DNA of 15,797 bases from Ruminococcaceae bacterium UBA1691 (lineage in GTDB: Bacteria > Bacillota > Clostridia > Oscillospirales > Acutalibacteraceae): contig DCJV01000066.1 of NCBI GenBank assembly GCA_002320555.1, forward strand, positions 7,340 to 23,136. The letters are read 5' to 3'. The stretch's first letter is position 1, and the number at the start of each line of letters is the position of its first letter. The notes beneath the pieces are model-generated. The model saw nothing but the letters and a program-made list of their open reading frames with translations. It made no database searches and was not told where the DNA came from. The translations under genes and the position numbers were made by a program. This document shows, one piece after another, positions 7,520-14,359 of the stretch.

Positions 7520-7579
7520 ATGATCAAATTCGGAAAAGAAGCCGCCGAGCCGTCCGTTCGGCCTGCGGGACAAATTTGA
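7520..7579 (+). CDS. Possible 19-residue leader peptide or gene remnant
   Basis: Two adjacent ATG codons (7517 and 7520) follow an excellent Shine-Dalgarno AGAGGAGG (7506-7513). The second is better spaced, at 6 bases. The frame begins MIKFGKEAAE and ends RPAGQI before TGA 7577-7579. It lies in the transcript expected from the distal promoter, 82 bases before the hydrolase gene. I do not recognise the peptide. It could be a regulatory leader peptide, a genuine microprotein, or the preserved start of a deleted gene that once preceded the hydrolase. The ribosome binding site is its only strong support. Confidence 0.35.
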   Translation: MIKFGKEAAEPSVRPAGQI

Positions 7580-7611
7580 TTGAACGTTATCAAGCACGGA
7601 TTCTATAGAAT
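7580..7611 (+). promoter_or_regulatory. Proximal promoter with a palindrome over its -10 box
   Basis: TTGAAC (7580-7585) and TATAGA (7604-7609) are 18 bp apart. The -10 region sits inside a perfect 12-bp palindrome, ATTCTATAGAAT (7600-7611). It could serve as a second promoter for the hydrolase gene, repressed by a protein binding the palindrome. The palindrome is AT-rich, so chance is not excluded. Confidence 0.4.
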
Positions 7612-7661
7612 AAATGATCATAAAATAGAAAGGTTTATATTTTTGGAAAGGACGGTTTCCT

Positions 7662-9944
7662 ATGAGACAAATCACCGCGATTCACGACGGCTGGCTGTTT
7701 ACCAAAAACGCGCCGCAGCAAACGCCGCCCACTGCACTGCCGCAGGACTGGGAGGCGGTCACGCTTCCACACACCTGGAACAATCTCGACGGACAGGATG
7801 GAGGCAGCGACTATTACCGTGGTCCCTGCTGGTACTGCCGCGCGCTTTCGATTCCTGTGCCGGCGGATGGTGGGCGCATCTATCTTGAATTTCAGGGTGC
7901 AAACAGCATCTGCGAGATATATGTCAACGGGCAAAAGGCCGCGCGCCATGAAGGCGGTTTTTCGACCTTCCGTGCGGATATTACGCCATATCTGAAGGTG
8001 GACGGGGAAAACCTTCTGGCCGTCATGACCGATAATGGATCAAACGACACGGTCTACCCGCAGATGGCGGACTTTACGTTTTTCGGCGGGCTGTACCGGA
8101 AGGTGAGCCTCATTACGGTGCCGGAGAGCCATTTCGACCTCGATTATTACGGCGCGCCGGGCCTGCGCGTGACGCCGCTTCTCAAGGACGGCGCGGCGGA
8201 TATCGCGTTGGAAGCGTATCTGACGAATGCGCGCGACGGGCAGACGCTGCTCTTCGAAATCTATGATAGTGGGGACGACTGCATTGCCCGTACGCAAGCG
8301 GATATCCATCAGGGTACGGCTTCCATTCGCCTGGAAAACCCGCATCTATGGAATGGTGTGGAGGATCCGTATCTCTACAAAGCTTGCGCGAAGCTGCTGG
8401 AGGGCGGCACGGAGCTCGACGCGGTTTGTGCGCGCTTTGGCGTGCGTACTTTTGAAGTGCGTCCGGACACGGGCTTTTCTCTCAACGGGAGGCCCTATCC
8501 GCTGCACGGTGTTTCCCGCCATCAGGATCGGCTGGATAAGGGATGGGCGATTGGCGAAAAGGAACATGAGGAGGATATGAAGCTCATCCAGGAGGTGGGT
8601 GCGAATACCATCCGCCTTGCGCACTATCAGCACGACGCTTATTTCTACGATCTGTGCGATGAGGCCGGCATGGTTGTCTGGGCGGAAATCCCGTTTATCT
8701 CGATGTTCCTGAATACGCCTGAGGCGCGGGAGAATACGCTCCAGCAGATGCGCGAGCTCGTTGTGCAGAATTACAACCATCCCTCCATCTGCTTCTGGGG
8801 AATCTCCAATGAAATCTCCATCGGCGGCGAGAGCGAGGAGTTGCTTTCCAATCTTCATGCGCTCAATGACCTGGTGCATGAGCTTGATCAAACAAGGCTC
8901 ACTACCATGGCGAATCTTTCGATGGTCGAAAACGACAGCCCGCTCAACCATATTACCGATGTGATTTCCTATAACCACTATTTCGGCTGGTATCTCGGCA
9001 AGGTGGAGGACAATGCTCCCTGGCTGGATACCTTCCACGCGGAAAACCCGGAGATTTGCCTCGGCATTTCGGAATATGGCTGCGAAGGCATCACTACGCT
9101 TCACAGCGCATCCCCCAAGGTGCGGGATTACAGCGAGGAATACCAGGCCTATTACCATGAAAAAATGCTGGAAACCTTCGCGCAGCGGCCTTATCTGTGG
9201 AGCACGCATGTTTGGAATATGTTTGATTTCGCGAGCGATATGCGCGATGAGGGCGGCGTGCAGGGGCGCAATAACAAGGGCCTCGTCACGTTTGACCGGC
9301 AAACGCGCAAGGATTCTTTCTATATCTATAAGGCGCATTGGACGAGAGCGCCGTTTGTCCACATCTGTTCGCGCCGGTTCAAAGAGCGGGCGGAGGAAAC
9401 GGTGCAGGTAAAGGTATATTCCAATTGTGAGCAGGTGTCGCTCAAGGTAAATGGAAAGAAAACCGGCAGCGTTGCGGGAAAGTATGTATTCACCTTTGAC
9501 CGTGTGCCGCTGACGATGGGCGAAAATATCATTCAGGCGGCTGGGTTCCTTGGGCAGCAGGAGGTTTGCTGCGAGAGCATCCCGCTCGTGCGCGTTACAG
9601 AGCCGAATGCTTCCTACATGCTCGCGGAGGAAGCGGAGAAGGCCGGCCAAAATGTGGAGAACTGGTTCGCCACCTCTGGCGGGGAGGGCGAGGAGCCGCT
9701 CCAATTCCCGGAGGGTTATTTCTCGATCAAAGATAAGGTCGGCGCCCTGCTGAAGAACCCGGAGGGAGAGCAATTCGTATCTGAGATGATTGGAAAGGTC
9801 ATGCCGGGCATGAAGGTGAGCAAAGGGATGCTCAATATGGCAAAGCATTTCACGATTGAGAAGGTCATCGAAATGGCAGGGGATCGTATTACGCCGGAGA
9901 TGGTGCGGTATTTGAACCAGAGGCTGAATCAGATCAAAAAATAA
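7662..9944 (+). CDS. Glycoside hydrolase family 2 protein (beta-galactosidase-like)
   Basis: A 760-residue family 2 hydrolase that probably removes a terminal sugar from a beta-linked oligosaccharide. Domains in order are a sugar-binding jelly roll (about 1-165, with LPHTWN and YYRGPCWYC), an Ig-like domain (about 170-270), a TIM barrel (about 275-560), an Ig-like domain (about 565-655) and a helical tail (about 680-760). WGISNE gives acid/base Glu384 and GISEYG gives nucleophile Glu471, both intact. There is no signal peptide, so it acts in the cytoplasm on imported sugar. The start ATG 7662 has GGAAAGGA about 9 bases upstream. It is monocistronic with its own terminator; no sugar transporter adjoins it. 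Substrate choice (galactoside, glucuronide or other) cannot be fixed from sequence; the lacZ name is not justified. Confidence 0.93.
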   Translation: MRQITAIHDGWLFTKNAPQQTPPTALPQDWEAVTLPHTWNNLDGQDGGSDYYRGPCWYCRALSIPVPADGGRIYLEFQGANSICEIYVNGQKAARHEGGFSTFRADITPYLKVDGENLLAVMTDNGSNDTVYPQMADFTFFGGLYRKVSLITVPESHFDLDYYGAPGLRVTPLLKDGAADIALEAYLTNARDGQTLLFEIYDSGDDCIARTQADIHQGTASIRLENPHLWNGVEDPYLYKACAKLLEGGTELDAVCARFGVRTFEVRPDTGFSLNGRPYPLHGVSRHQDRLDKGWAIGEKEHEEDMKLIQEVGANTIRLAHYQHDAYFYDLCDEAGMVVWAEIPFISMFLNTPEARENTLQQMRELVVQNYNHPSICFWGISNEISIGGESEELLSNLHALNDLVHELDQTRLTTMANLSMVENDSPLNHITDVISYNHYFGWYLGKVEDNAPWLDTFHAENPEICLGISEYGCEGITTLHSASPKVRDYSEEYQAYYHEKMLETFAQRPYLWSTHVWNMFDFASDMRDEGGVQGRNNKGLVTFDRQTRKDSFYIYKAHWTRAPFVHICSRRFKERAEETVQVKVYSNCEQVSLKVNGKKTGSVAGKYVFTFDRVPLTMGENIIQAAGFLGQQEVCCESIPLVRVTEPNASYMLAEEAEKAGQNVENWFATSGGEGEEPLQFPEGYFSIKDKVGALLKNPEGEQFVSEMIGKVMPGMKVSKGMLNMAKHFTIEKVIEMAGDRITPEMVRYLNQRLNQIKK

Positions 9945-9961
9945 ACGTGGGCAGGCGGGTG

Positions 9962-9999
9962 GATCCGGTGAGAATACCAGTTTCTTACCGGATCTTTTT
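9962..9999 (+). terminator. Intrinsic terminator of the glycoside hydrolase gene
   Basis: GATCCGGTGAGAA (9962-9974) pairs with TTCTTACCGGATC (9982-9994) over 13 bp with one G-U pair and a 7-base loop. Five T residues (9995-9999) follow. It begins 18 bases after the hydrolase stop. Confidence 0.88.
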
Positions 10000-10112
10000 C
10001 TATATGCAAGCTGTGAACTGCAAGGATTTATGGAAAGAAATTCCGGCATTTCATATTGGCTTTTCCATCGTTTCTTCTGAATTTAATCAAATCTATTGTA
10101 TCCCCGATTTCC

Positions 10113-10141
10113 TTGACCTTTCCTACGAAAGTTGTTAAAAT
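10113..10141 (+). promoter_or_regulatory. Promoter of rpe
   Basis: TTGACC (10113-10118) and TAAAAT (10136-10141) are 17 bp apart, a near-consensus sigma-A promoter. Transcription should start near 10148, so the leader is only about 45 bases and consists largely of the hairpin at 10156-10174. Confidence 0.75.
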
Positions 10142-10155
10142 AAAGCGTATATCAT

Positions 10156-10182
10156 CGGCCTGCCTTTCAGGCCGTAAGGAGG
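10156..10182 (+). promoter_or_regulatory. Hairpin abutting the rpe Shine-Dalgarno
   Basis: CGGCCTG (10156-10162) and CAGGCCG (10168-10174) form a perfect 7-bp GC-rich stem with a 5-base loop. The next bases, TAAGGAGG (10175-10182), are the ribosome binding site of rpe. The stem leaves the site single-stranded. It could stabilise the 5' end of the mRNA or tune ribosome access; no known riboswitch class is recognised. Confidence 0.5.
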
Positions 10183-10191
10183 CTTTCTCCC

Positions 10192-10857
10192 ATGATGAAA
10201 ATTTCTCCCTCCATCCTCTCCTGCGACTTTGCGCGCATGAGCGAGGAGTTTGCCCGCATGGAAAAATGCGGTGCAGACTGGCTGCATATCGACGTGATGG
10301 ATGGGCATTTCGTTCCGAACCTCACACTGGGCGCGCCCATTGTAAAGGCGCTGCGTCCCCACGCCTCAATCCCGTTTGACGTCCATTTGATGATCAGTAA
10401 TCCGCTCCAATATGTGCCGGATTTTTTGAAGGCGGGTGCGGATATCCTGACCTTTCATATTGAGTCCGATTCTCCTGTGGAGGAGACGATCGAGCTGATC
10501 CGCGCAGGCGGGGCGGTTCCCGCCCTGAGCCTAAAGCCCAAAACGCCCGCCGAGGCGGTTTTTCCGTATCTCGACAGGCTGGGGATGGTCTTGGTGATGA
10601 CGGTGGAGCCGGGCTTTGGCGGCCAATCCTTTATGGCGGACATGATGCCCAAGGTGGCGGCTATCCGTCAGCAGGCGGATCGCCGTGGCCTTTCCCTCGA
10701 TATCCAGGTTGACGGCGGCATCAGCGAGAAAACAATCGGCGCAGCAGCAAAGGCCGGCGCAAATGTGTTTGTGGCAGGCAGCGCCATCTTCGGCGCGCCG
10801 GACGCGGCGCAGATGATCACATCTCTGCGCACGCGTGCGGAGCAGGCCGCGCAGTGA
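10192..10857 (+). CDS. rpe: Ribulose-phosphate 3-epimerase
   Basis: A 221-residue TIM-barrel enzyme that interconverts ribulose 5-phosphate and xylulose 5-phosphate in the pentose phosphate pathway, in the cytoplasm. Family signatures are SILSCDF near the start, LHIDVMDGHFVPN (His32, Asp34), FDVHLMI (His65), VMTVEPGFGGQSF and IQVDGGIS (Asp174). His32, Asp34, His65 and Asp174 match the metal-binding and acid/base residues of the family. VFVAGSAIFG is the C-terminal phosphate-binding loop. Full length. The start is ATG 10192, nine bases after AAGGAGG; the next codon is also ATG, three bases further from the site. It is transcribed alone from its own promoter. Its TGA stop abuts the stop of mecA on the other strand with no spacer or terminator. 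Confidence 0.96.
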   Translation: MMKISPSILSCDFARMSEEFARMEKCGADWLHIDVMDGHFVPNLTLGAPIVKALRPHASIPFDVHLMISNPLQYVPDFLKAGADILTFHIESDSPVEETIELIRAGGAVPALSLKPKTPAEAVFPYLDRLGMVLVMTVEPGFGGQSFMADMMPKVAAIRQQADRRGLSLDIQVDGGISEKTIGAAAKAGANVFVAGSAIFGAPDAAQMITSLRTRAEQAAQ

Positions 10858-11436
10858 TCAGGCCATTCCGCTGATCTGCTCCAATGCATGGCTTTTGCAC
10901 ACGCTCTGCCAGTGCTCGCGGGTGAAGGCGGCGGGCAGCTCTCCCTGCGCGCAGGGGGAGCCGAATTCAGAGAGTGCAATATTCAACAGTTCGGAGCCTT
11001 CCGTAGCGGAGACGATCAGGCGATAGCTATGCTCCTGCCGGTACAGCTCGCTTTCCTTCGGCAGGACGCCCAGCCGTTTGACGCTCTCTGCGGCGTCGAG
11101 CAGCATTTGTGCGCTGGAGAATTCATATACGAGCGGAGTTCTGGATTTTTTCATGGTCAAGTGGCGCAATGGCTGCGGCTTGTTCTCCTGCTCGAGAACG
11201 GTAAACTGCAGCACACAGCCGCCCTCACTGGCGGGCAGCGCCTCAATGAGCATCCGGCCGGACGGATCGATATCGCGGCCCAGCTCCCGGCGCGCTTCGT
11301 CGAGCAGCGTCCAGATGACGCGGCGCGTCTCGATATTGGCGTAGTCCATCTCCTCGTATGTAATGTGCAGTTTCGTCATGTCGTCGGCTGTCAGCCGGAC
11401 TACGATTTTATTCTTTTCAGGCGCCTCGATCTTCAA
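10858..11436 (-). CDS. mecA: MecA-family adaptor protein
   Basis: A 192-residue protein related to MecA, the adaptor that brings substrates to the ClpC ATPase for degradation by ClpCP and represses competence in Bacillus. The N-terminal domain is recognisable: MKIEAPEKNKIVVRLTADDM, then LHITYEEMDY, then the helix WTLLDEARRELG. A variable linker (about 90-110) precedes the ClpC-binding C-terminal domain, with YEFSSAQMLLDAAESVKRLG and a strand-rich end. I set the start at TTG 11436 because the protein then opens MKIE like other MecA proteins and GGGGAGG lies about 9 bases upstream. The longer frame from TTG 11454 would begin inside that site. It is a little shorter than Bacillus MecA. It is divergent from the Rnf-like genes and convergent with rpe. 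Competence genes are not seen nearby, so the target proteins are unknown. Confidence 0.85.
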   Translation of the reverse strand: MKIEAPEKNKIVVRLTADDMTKLHITYEEMDYANIETRRVIWTLLDEARRELGRDIDPSGRMLIEALPASEGGCVLQFTVLEQENKPQPLRHLTMKKSRTPLVYEFSSAQMLLDAAESVKRLGVLPKESELYRQEHSYRLIVSATEGSELLNIALSEFGSPCAQGELPAAFTREHWQSVCKSHALEQISGMA

Positions 11437-11486
11437 AGGCCCATCCCTCCCCAACGAAAATCAATCTGCTCAAATTGCTCTCTATT

Positions 11487-11516
11487 ATCATATGCTCCAG
11501 GCGGGGCTGTGCGCAA
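11487..11516 (-). promoter_or_regulatory. Possible mecA promoter
   Basis: On the minus strand TTGCGC (11516-11511) and TATGAT (11492-11487) are 18 bp apart, upstream of the mecA start. The hexamers are moderate matches. The same 107-base divergent region must also serve the Rnf-like operon, for which I see no clear promoter. Confidence 0.4.
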
Positions 11517-11543
11517 TGCATAATTTCTGGCAAAAGGCCTACA

Positions 11544-12602
11544 ATGAATTTGAAAAGAAAGGCGGTGAGGCGCTTGTCCGCTTTAGGAGAACAGATGAGA
11601 ACGCCCTCTGAACAGGCATTTCGGTCCTATACAGTTTCAACGCTCCTCATGCTCATTGCTCCGGCGGTGATGGCGTTTTATTATTACCGGTGGAGAGCGA
11701 TCGGCCTTTTGGCTGTCTCGATTTTGACGGCGGTGCTCTGCGATGCGCTCGGCACAGCGTTGATGCGCAGAAAGCCCGGGATGGATACATTATATGCAGC
11801 GCTGACCGGCGCGATGATCGCTTTGCTGCTACCGGCATCCGCGCCGCTGTGGCTGCCTGTGGCGGGAAGTGCCTTCGCCATTGTGGCGGCAAAGCTCCCC
11901 TTTGGCAGTGCGCAGAAAACTCCGTTTGTCCCCGCCGCGGCGGGTATTGCATTTTTATGCGTCTGCTGGCCAAAGCTGGTTTTCACGTATCCGGTCATCG
12001 ACAATACGCTGCCGACGGCAGTAACGGGCTCTGCGGGGTTTGTGCAGGGGACTTCGTTTGCCTCTATGCTGACGGTACACAACTCAATCGATGGAAACAT
12101 TTTGAGCTATTTCAATGCGATCATCGGTAAGGTTCCCGGGCCGATGGGTGCGACCTGCATGCTGGTCATGTTCGGCACCGCGATCGCATTTTTTATCTTC
12201 CATTCGTCCCTATGGCTCAGCTCCGCCGGTTTTGTGGCGGTCTGCTCTGTATGCGCTGTGCTGTTCCCGCGGATTTTGACAGGGCGCAAGCTTTCCCTGA
12301 CGATGGAGATTTCAGCTGGCATGTTGGTTTTTACTGCGCTATTTCTTCTGCCGAATCCGGCCACGCTGCCCAAGACGCATATTCAGCGGCTGATTTATGG
12401 AATGGCTGCGGGTGCGGTTTGCATGCTGCTGCGGTATTTCGGAGCCTATGAAGAGGGCGCCTGCTTTGCGGTTTTGCTGATGAATGCCGCCTGGCCAATG
12501 GTTGACGGACTGCTACAGGGCCGTAAGGAAAAGCAGAGAAAGGGATCGTCTGCGGCTGCGGCGGTGTCGGGATTGCAGGAAGGGGGCGAGGCACATGCAT
12601 GA
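11544..12602 (+). CDS. RnfD-like polytopic membrane protein
   Basis: A 352-residue membrane protein aligning along its length with RnfD/RsxD of the Rnf ion-pumping ferredoxin:NAD oxidoreductase. Shared features are the first helix after a basic N-terminus, DTLYAALTGAMIALLLP, the AIVAAKLPFG region, and a C-terminal block from LIYGMAAGAVCMLLRYFGAY to FAVLLMNAAWPMVD. Several motifs are altered: the usual NPFNPA is TPFVPA (126-131), and the DPVT-type motif near the end reads LPNPAT (Asn271). At the flavin-accepting position there is a Thr (Thr170, in VQGTSF), but the surrounding [ST]xAT consensus is lost. The start ATG 11544 has AAAAGG six bases upstream; ATG 11595 with AGGAGA is a credible alternative. 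It overlaps the RnfE-like gene by 8 bases. It is probably a diverged Rnf relative, not a normal pump subunit. Confidence 0.8.
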   Translation: MNLKRKAVRRLSALGEQMRTPSEQAFRSYTVSTLLMLIAPAVMAFYYYRWRAIGLLAVSILTAVLCDALGTALMRRKPGMDTLYAALTGAMIALLLPASAPLWLPVAGSAFAIVAAKLPFGSAQKTPFVPAAAGIAFLCVCWPKLVFTYPVIDNTLPTAVTGSAGFVQGTSFASMLTVHNSIDGNILSYFNAIIGKVPGPMGATCMLVMFGTAIAFFIFHSSLWLSSAGFVAVCSVCAVLFPRILTGRKLSLTMEISAGMLVFTALFLLPNPATLPKTHIQRLIYGMAAGAVCMLLRYFGAYEEGACFAVLLMNAAWPMVDGLLQGRKEKQRKGSSAAAAVSGLQEGGEAHA

Positions 12603-13743
12603 GCAGGAAGTGCAGAACCTTTCCGGGAAAAAGGTGTTTCAGCGCGGTATCCTGCGGGAAAATCCGGTTTTGATGCAGTGCATCGGGCTGTTTCCGGCCA
12701 TTGCACTCGCAACCTCCCTGAAAGCGGCGGCAATTGTCGCGGTGGCGTCGGCGGTGCTCCTGATTGTCATGGAGTTTCTGACGGCTCTGCTGCTGAAGAA
12801 GCTGCCGTTTTGGCTGCGCATTGGCATGTATGCCCTGCTCAGCTTTGGGGTGCTTGCGGGCGGGCTGGTGGCCTGCGAGCGATGGCTACCGCATCTGCTC
12901 GGTTCGCTGAGCGGCTATCTTCCCTTGCTGGCAGTCAATGCCCTGATCGTTTTCCGTTGCGAAACCTGCGCCGCGCATGCTTCGGTGCGTGTGAGCCTGC
13001 TGGATGCGCTGGGTGCGTCTCTGGGCTATGCGATCGTGCTGGTGCTGCTTGGCTTTGTCCGTGAGCTGTTGGGAAGCGGCGCCATTCTGGGGCATACCAT
13101 TTCTTCTCTTCCTGAGATTCCCGGCATGCTGATGCCATTCGGCGGCTTTTTGCTGCTGGGCTTTATGGCTGCTGCTGTAAAGGGAATCTATCATTTCCGT
13201 CATCGTGGGGGGGACGAATTGGCTACGCCGATTGCCCATGTGGATGAGGACGACGTATCTGTGGTGGAACCGCTGGTCAGGCGGTTCCGAAAGGATCGGT
13301 CCGGTATGCAGGGCGTTTCCGCCCCGAAAGCTGTCAAGCAACCAAAGCAGAAAAAACACACAGAAAAAGCGGCTGAGGAAACTACGCAAAGCGCAATCCG
13401 CGTGCGGAAGACCGTTGAGAAGCAGACGCATGAGGAAAAACGGCAGGCGATTGAGAACAAGCGTTTTGAGCCTGAGAAAAAGCAGCAGGCGCCTGAAAAG
13501 AAGCGCAAAGCGCTTGATGAAGGAAAGCACTTTGCGAGGAAGCTTGCTGAGAAAGAATCCACTCAAAAGGCAGATTCTCCTGTTTCGCCGCCCACGCCTG
13601 CGCGCATGGCCCGGCAGGATGATGAGCTGGAAAGCTTTGCGGATGTGCTTGCGGCGCTCAATAGGCGGCGGGCGGAGCAGGAACGCAAGGCACAGGAAAC
13701 GGACGAACACCGCGAAGAAGAGAAAGGGGAGAAGCGGCAATGA
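12595..13743 (+). CDS. RnfE-like membrane protein with long charged C-terminal extension
   Basis: A 382-residue protein. Residues 1-200 align with RnfE/RsxE: GILRENPVLMQCIGLFPAIA at the start, LPFWLRIGMYAL, SGYLPLLAVNALIVFR and LLGFVRELLGSG. In RnfE the two [2Fe-2S] cysteines lie in GLCP and TNC; here the positions are Phe33 (GLFP) and Ala116 (VNAL). Other cysteines exist (29, 94, 122, 125) but not at the ligand positions. About residues 200-382 are a hydrophilic tail rich in Lys, Glu, Arg and Gln with predicted coiled-coil character, ending in an acidic-helical segment DDELESFADVLAALNRRR; canonical RnfE lacks it. The start ATG 12595 sits in the end of the RnfD-like gene, after GGAAGGGGG. The stop overlaps the next start in ATGA. 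It cannot be a normal electron-carrying RnfE. Confidence 0.82.
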   Translation: MHEQEVQNLSGKKVFQRGILRENPVLMQCIGLFPAIALATSLKAAAIVAVASAVLLIVMEFLTALLLKKLPFWLRIGMYALLSFGVLAGGLVACERWLPHLLGSLSGYLPLLAVNALIVFRCETCAAHASVRVSLLDALGASLGYAIVLVLLGFVRELLGSGAILGHTISSLPEIPGMLMPFGGFLLLGFMAAAVKGIYHFRHRGGDELATPIAHVDEDDVSVVEPLVRRFRKDRSGMQGVSAPKAVKQPKQKKHTEKAAEETTQSAIRVRKTVEKQTHEEKRQAIENKRFEPEKKQQAPEKKRKALDEGKHFARKLAEKESTQKADSPVSPPTPARMARQDDELESFADVLAALNRRRAEQERKAQETDEHREEEKGEKRQ

Positions 13744-14333
13744 ACTGGTTTGTAACGCTTTTGGTAACAGCTCTCTATTCCCTTTTGCTTCAAAACTTGA
13801 TTTTTACCGGTGGATTCGGCACAAGCGAAGCGATCCGCATTTCTTCCAAACCGCGTTATGTGCTGTCCTTCGCCCTTTTTATCACTGTGTTTTCCGCCGC
13901 AACCTCTCTTATCTGCCGTGCGTTGGACTTGCTTCCGCAGATCGGCCACGCGCATACGCTTGTACGGCTGCTCATATATATTAGCGTACTGTTTGTACTA
14001 TATGTAATCACTGTGCTGTTGTTTCGGTATGCACTGCATGCGAGCGACAGTATCCTGCGGAAAATCGGCATGGCGGCTTTTAATACACTGATCCTCGCCA
14101 TTCCCCTGATCAACAGAAGTGCGGCCTATACGATCAGCGAATCGCTTGGCGCAGGCCTTGGCGCGGGGACGGCCTTTGCACTGGCGGTATTTCTCATTCA
14201 CGCCGGAATTCATGTGCTGGACAGCAATGATCGGATTCCGAAGGCTTTTAAAGGGACGCCAGCGTTGTTCATCTATGTTTCTCTGTTGGCGCTTGCGTTT
14301 ACCGGGTTTTCCGGACGGTCGCTTTTTGTATAG
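13740..14333 (+). CDS. RnfA-like membrane protein lacking cluster cysteines
   Basis: A 197-residue, six-helix membrane protein aligning with RnfA/RsxA over its full length, including the closing region IPKAFKGTPALFIYVSLLAL and AFTGFSG, which matches the RnfA end closely. RnfA supplies two cysteines to the intramembrane [2Fe-2S] cluster, in GLCPF and TNCAV. Here an ungapped comparison places Ser29 (FGTSEA) at the first and NRSA (125-128) at the second. The only cysteine, Cys59, is elsewhere. The start ATG 13740 overlaps the RnfE-like stop in ATGA, with AAAGGGGAG upstream, so translation is coupled. With the RnfD- and RnfE-like proteins it probably forms a membrane complex. Assignment to the RnfA/NqrE family is sound; a redox function is unlikely. 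Confidence 0.82.
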   Translation: MNWFVTLLVTALYSLLLQNLIFTGGFGTSEAIRISSKPRYVLSFALFITVFSAATSLICRALDLLPQIGHAHTLVRLLIYISVLFVLYVITVLLFRYALHASDSILRKIGMAAFNTLILAIPLINRSAAYTISESLGAGLGAGTAFALAVFLIHAGIHVLDSNDRIPKAFKGTPALFIYVSLLALAFTGFSGRSLFV

Positions 14334-14359
14334 TCACAAGCGGGCCTGACAACAGGTGC

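Larger units (their letters stand above)
7144..7661. other. Intergenic spacer upstream of the glycoside hydrolase gene
   Basis: About 520 bases. The first part (7144-7380) shows no supported gene; it has a short hairpin CGGCCA/TGGCCG and minus-strand frames of under 70 codons without family likeness. The second part (7389-7661) is AT-rich and regulatory: two candidate promoters (7430-7458 and 7580-7609), two palindromes (7412-7436 and 7600-7611), a 19-codon open frame with a strong ribosome binding site, and the ribosome binding site of the hydrolase gene. Confidence 0.5.

Noticed and set aside
7662..9944. Naming the family 2 hydrolase lacZ or uidA
   Set aside because: Family membership and catalytic residues are clear, but substrate specificity cannot be read from the sequence and no lactose or glucuronide genes are nearby.
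8346..10049. A 567-codon open frame on the minus strand, antisense to the glycoside hydrolase gene
   Set aside because: It is rich in His, Arg and Leu, shows no family motif, and lies opposite a gene with intact catalytic residues and a good ribosome binding site. Long antisense frames are common in GC-rich DNA.
12886..13740. A 284-codon minus-strand frame and a 259-codon plus-strand frame over the RnfE-like tail
   Set aside because: Both are shadows of a Lys/Glu-rich coding frame. The chosen frame is continuous from the RnfE core and ends in an ATGA overlap with the next gene.
11544..14333. Reading the trio as an ordinary Rnf electron transport complex (rnfD, rnfE, rnfA)
   Set aside because: The cluster cysteines are absent from both RnfE-like and RnfA-like proteins, and rnfB, rnfC and rnfG are not adjacent. 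I withheld the gene symbols for this reason.
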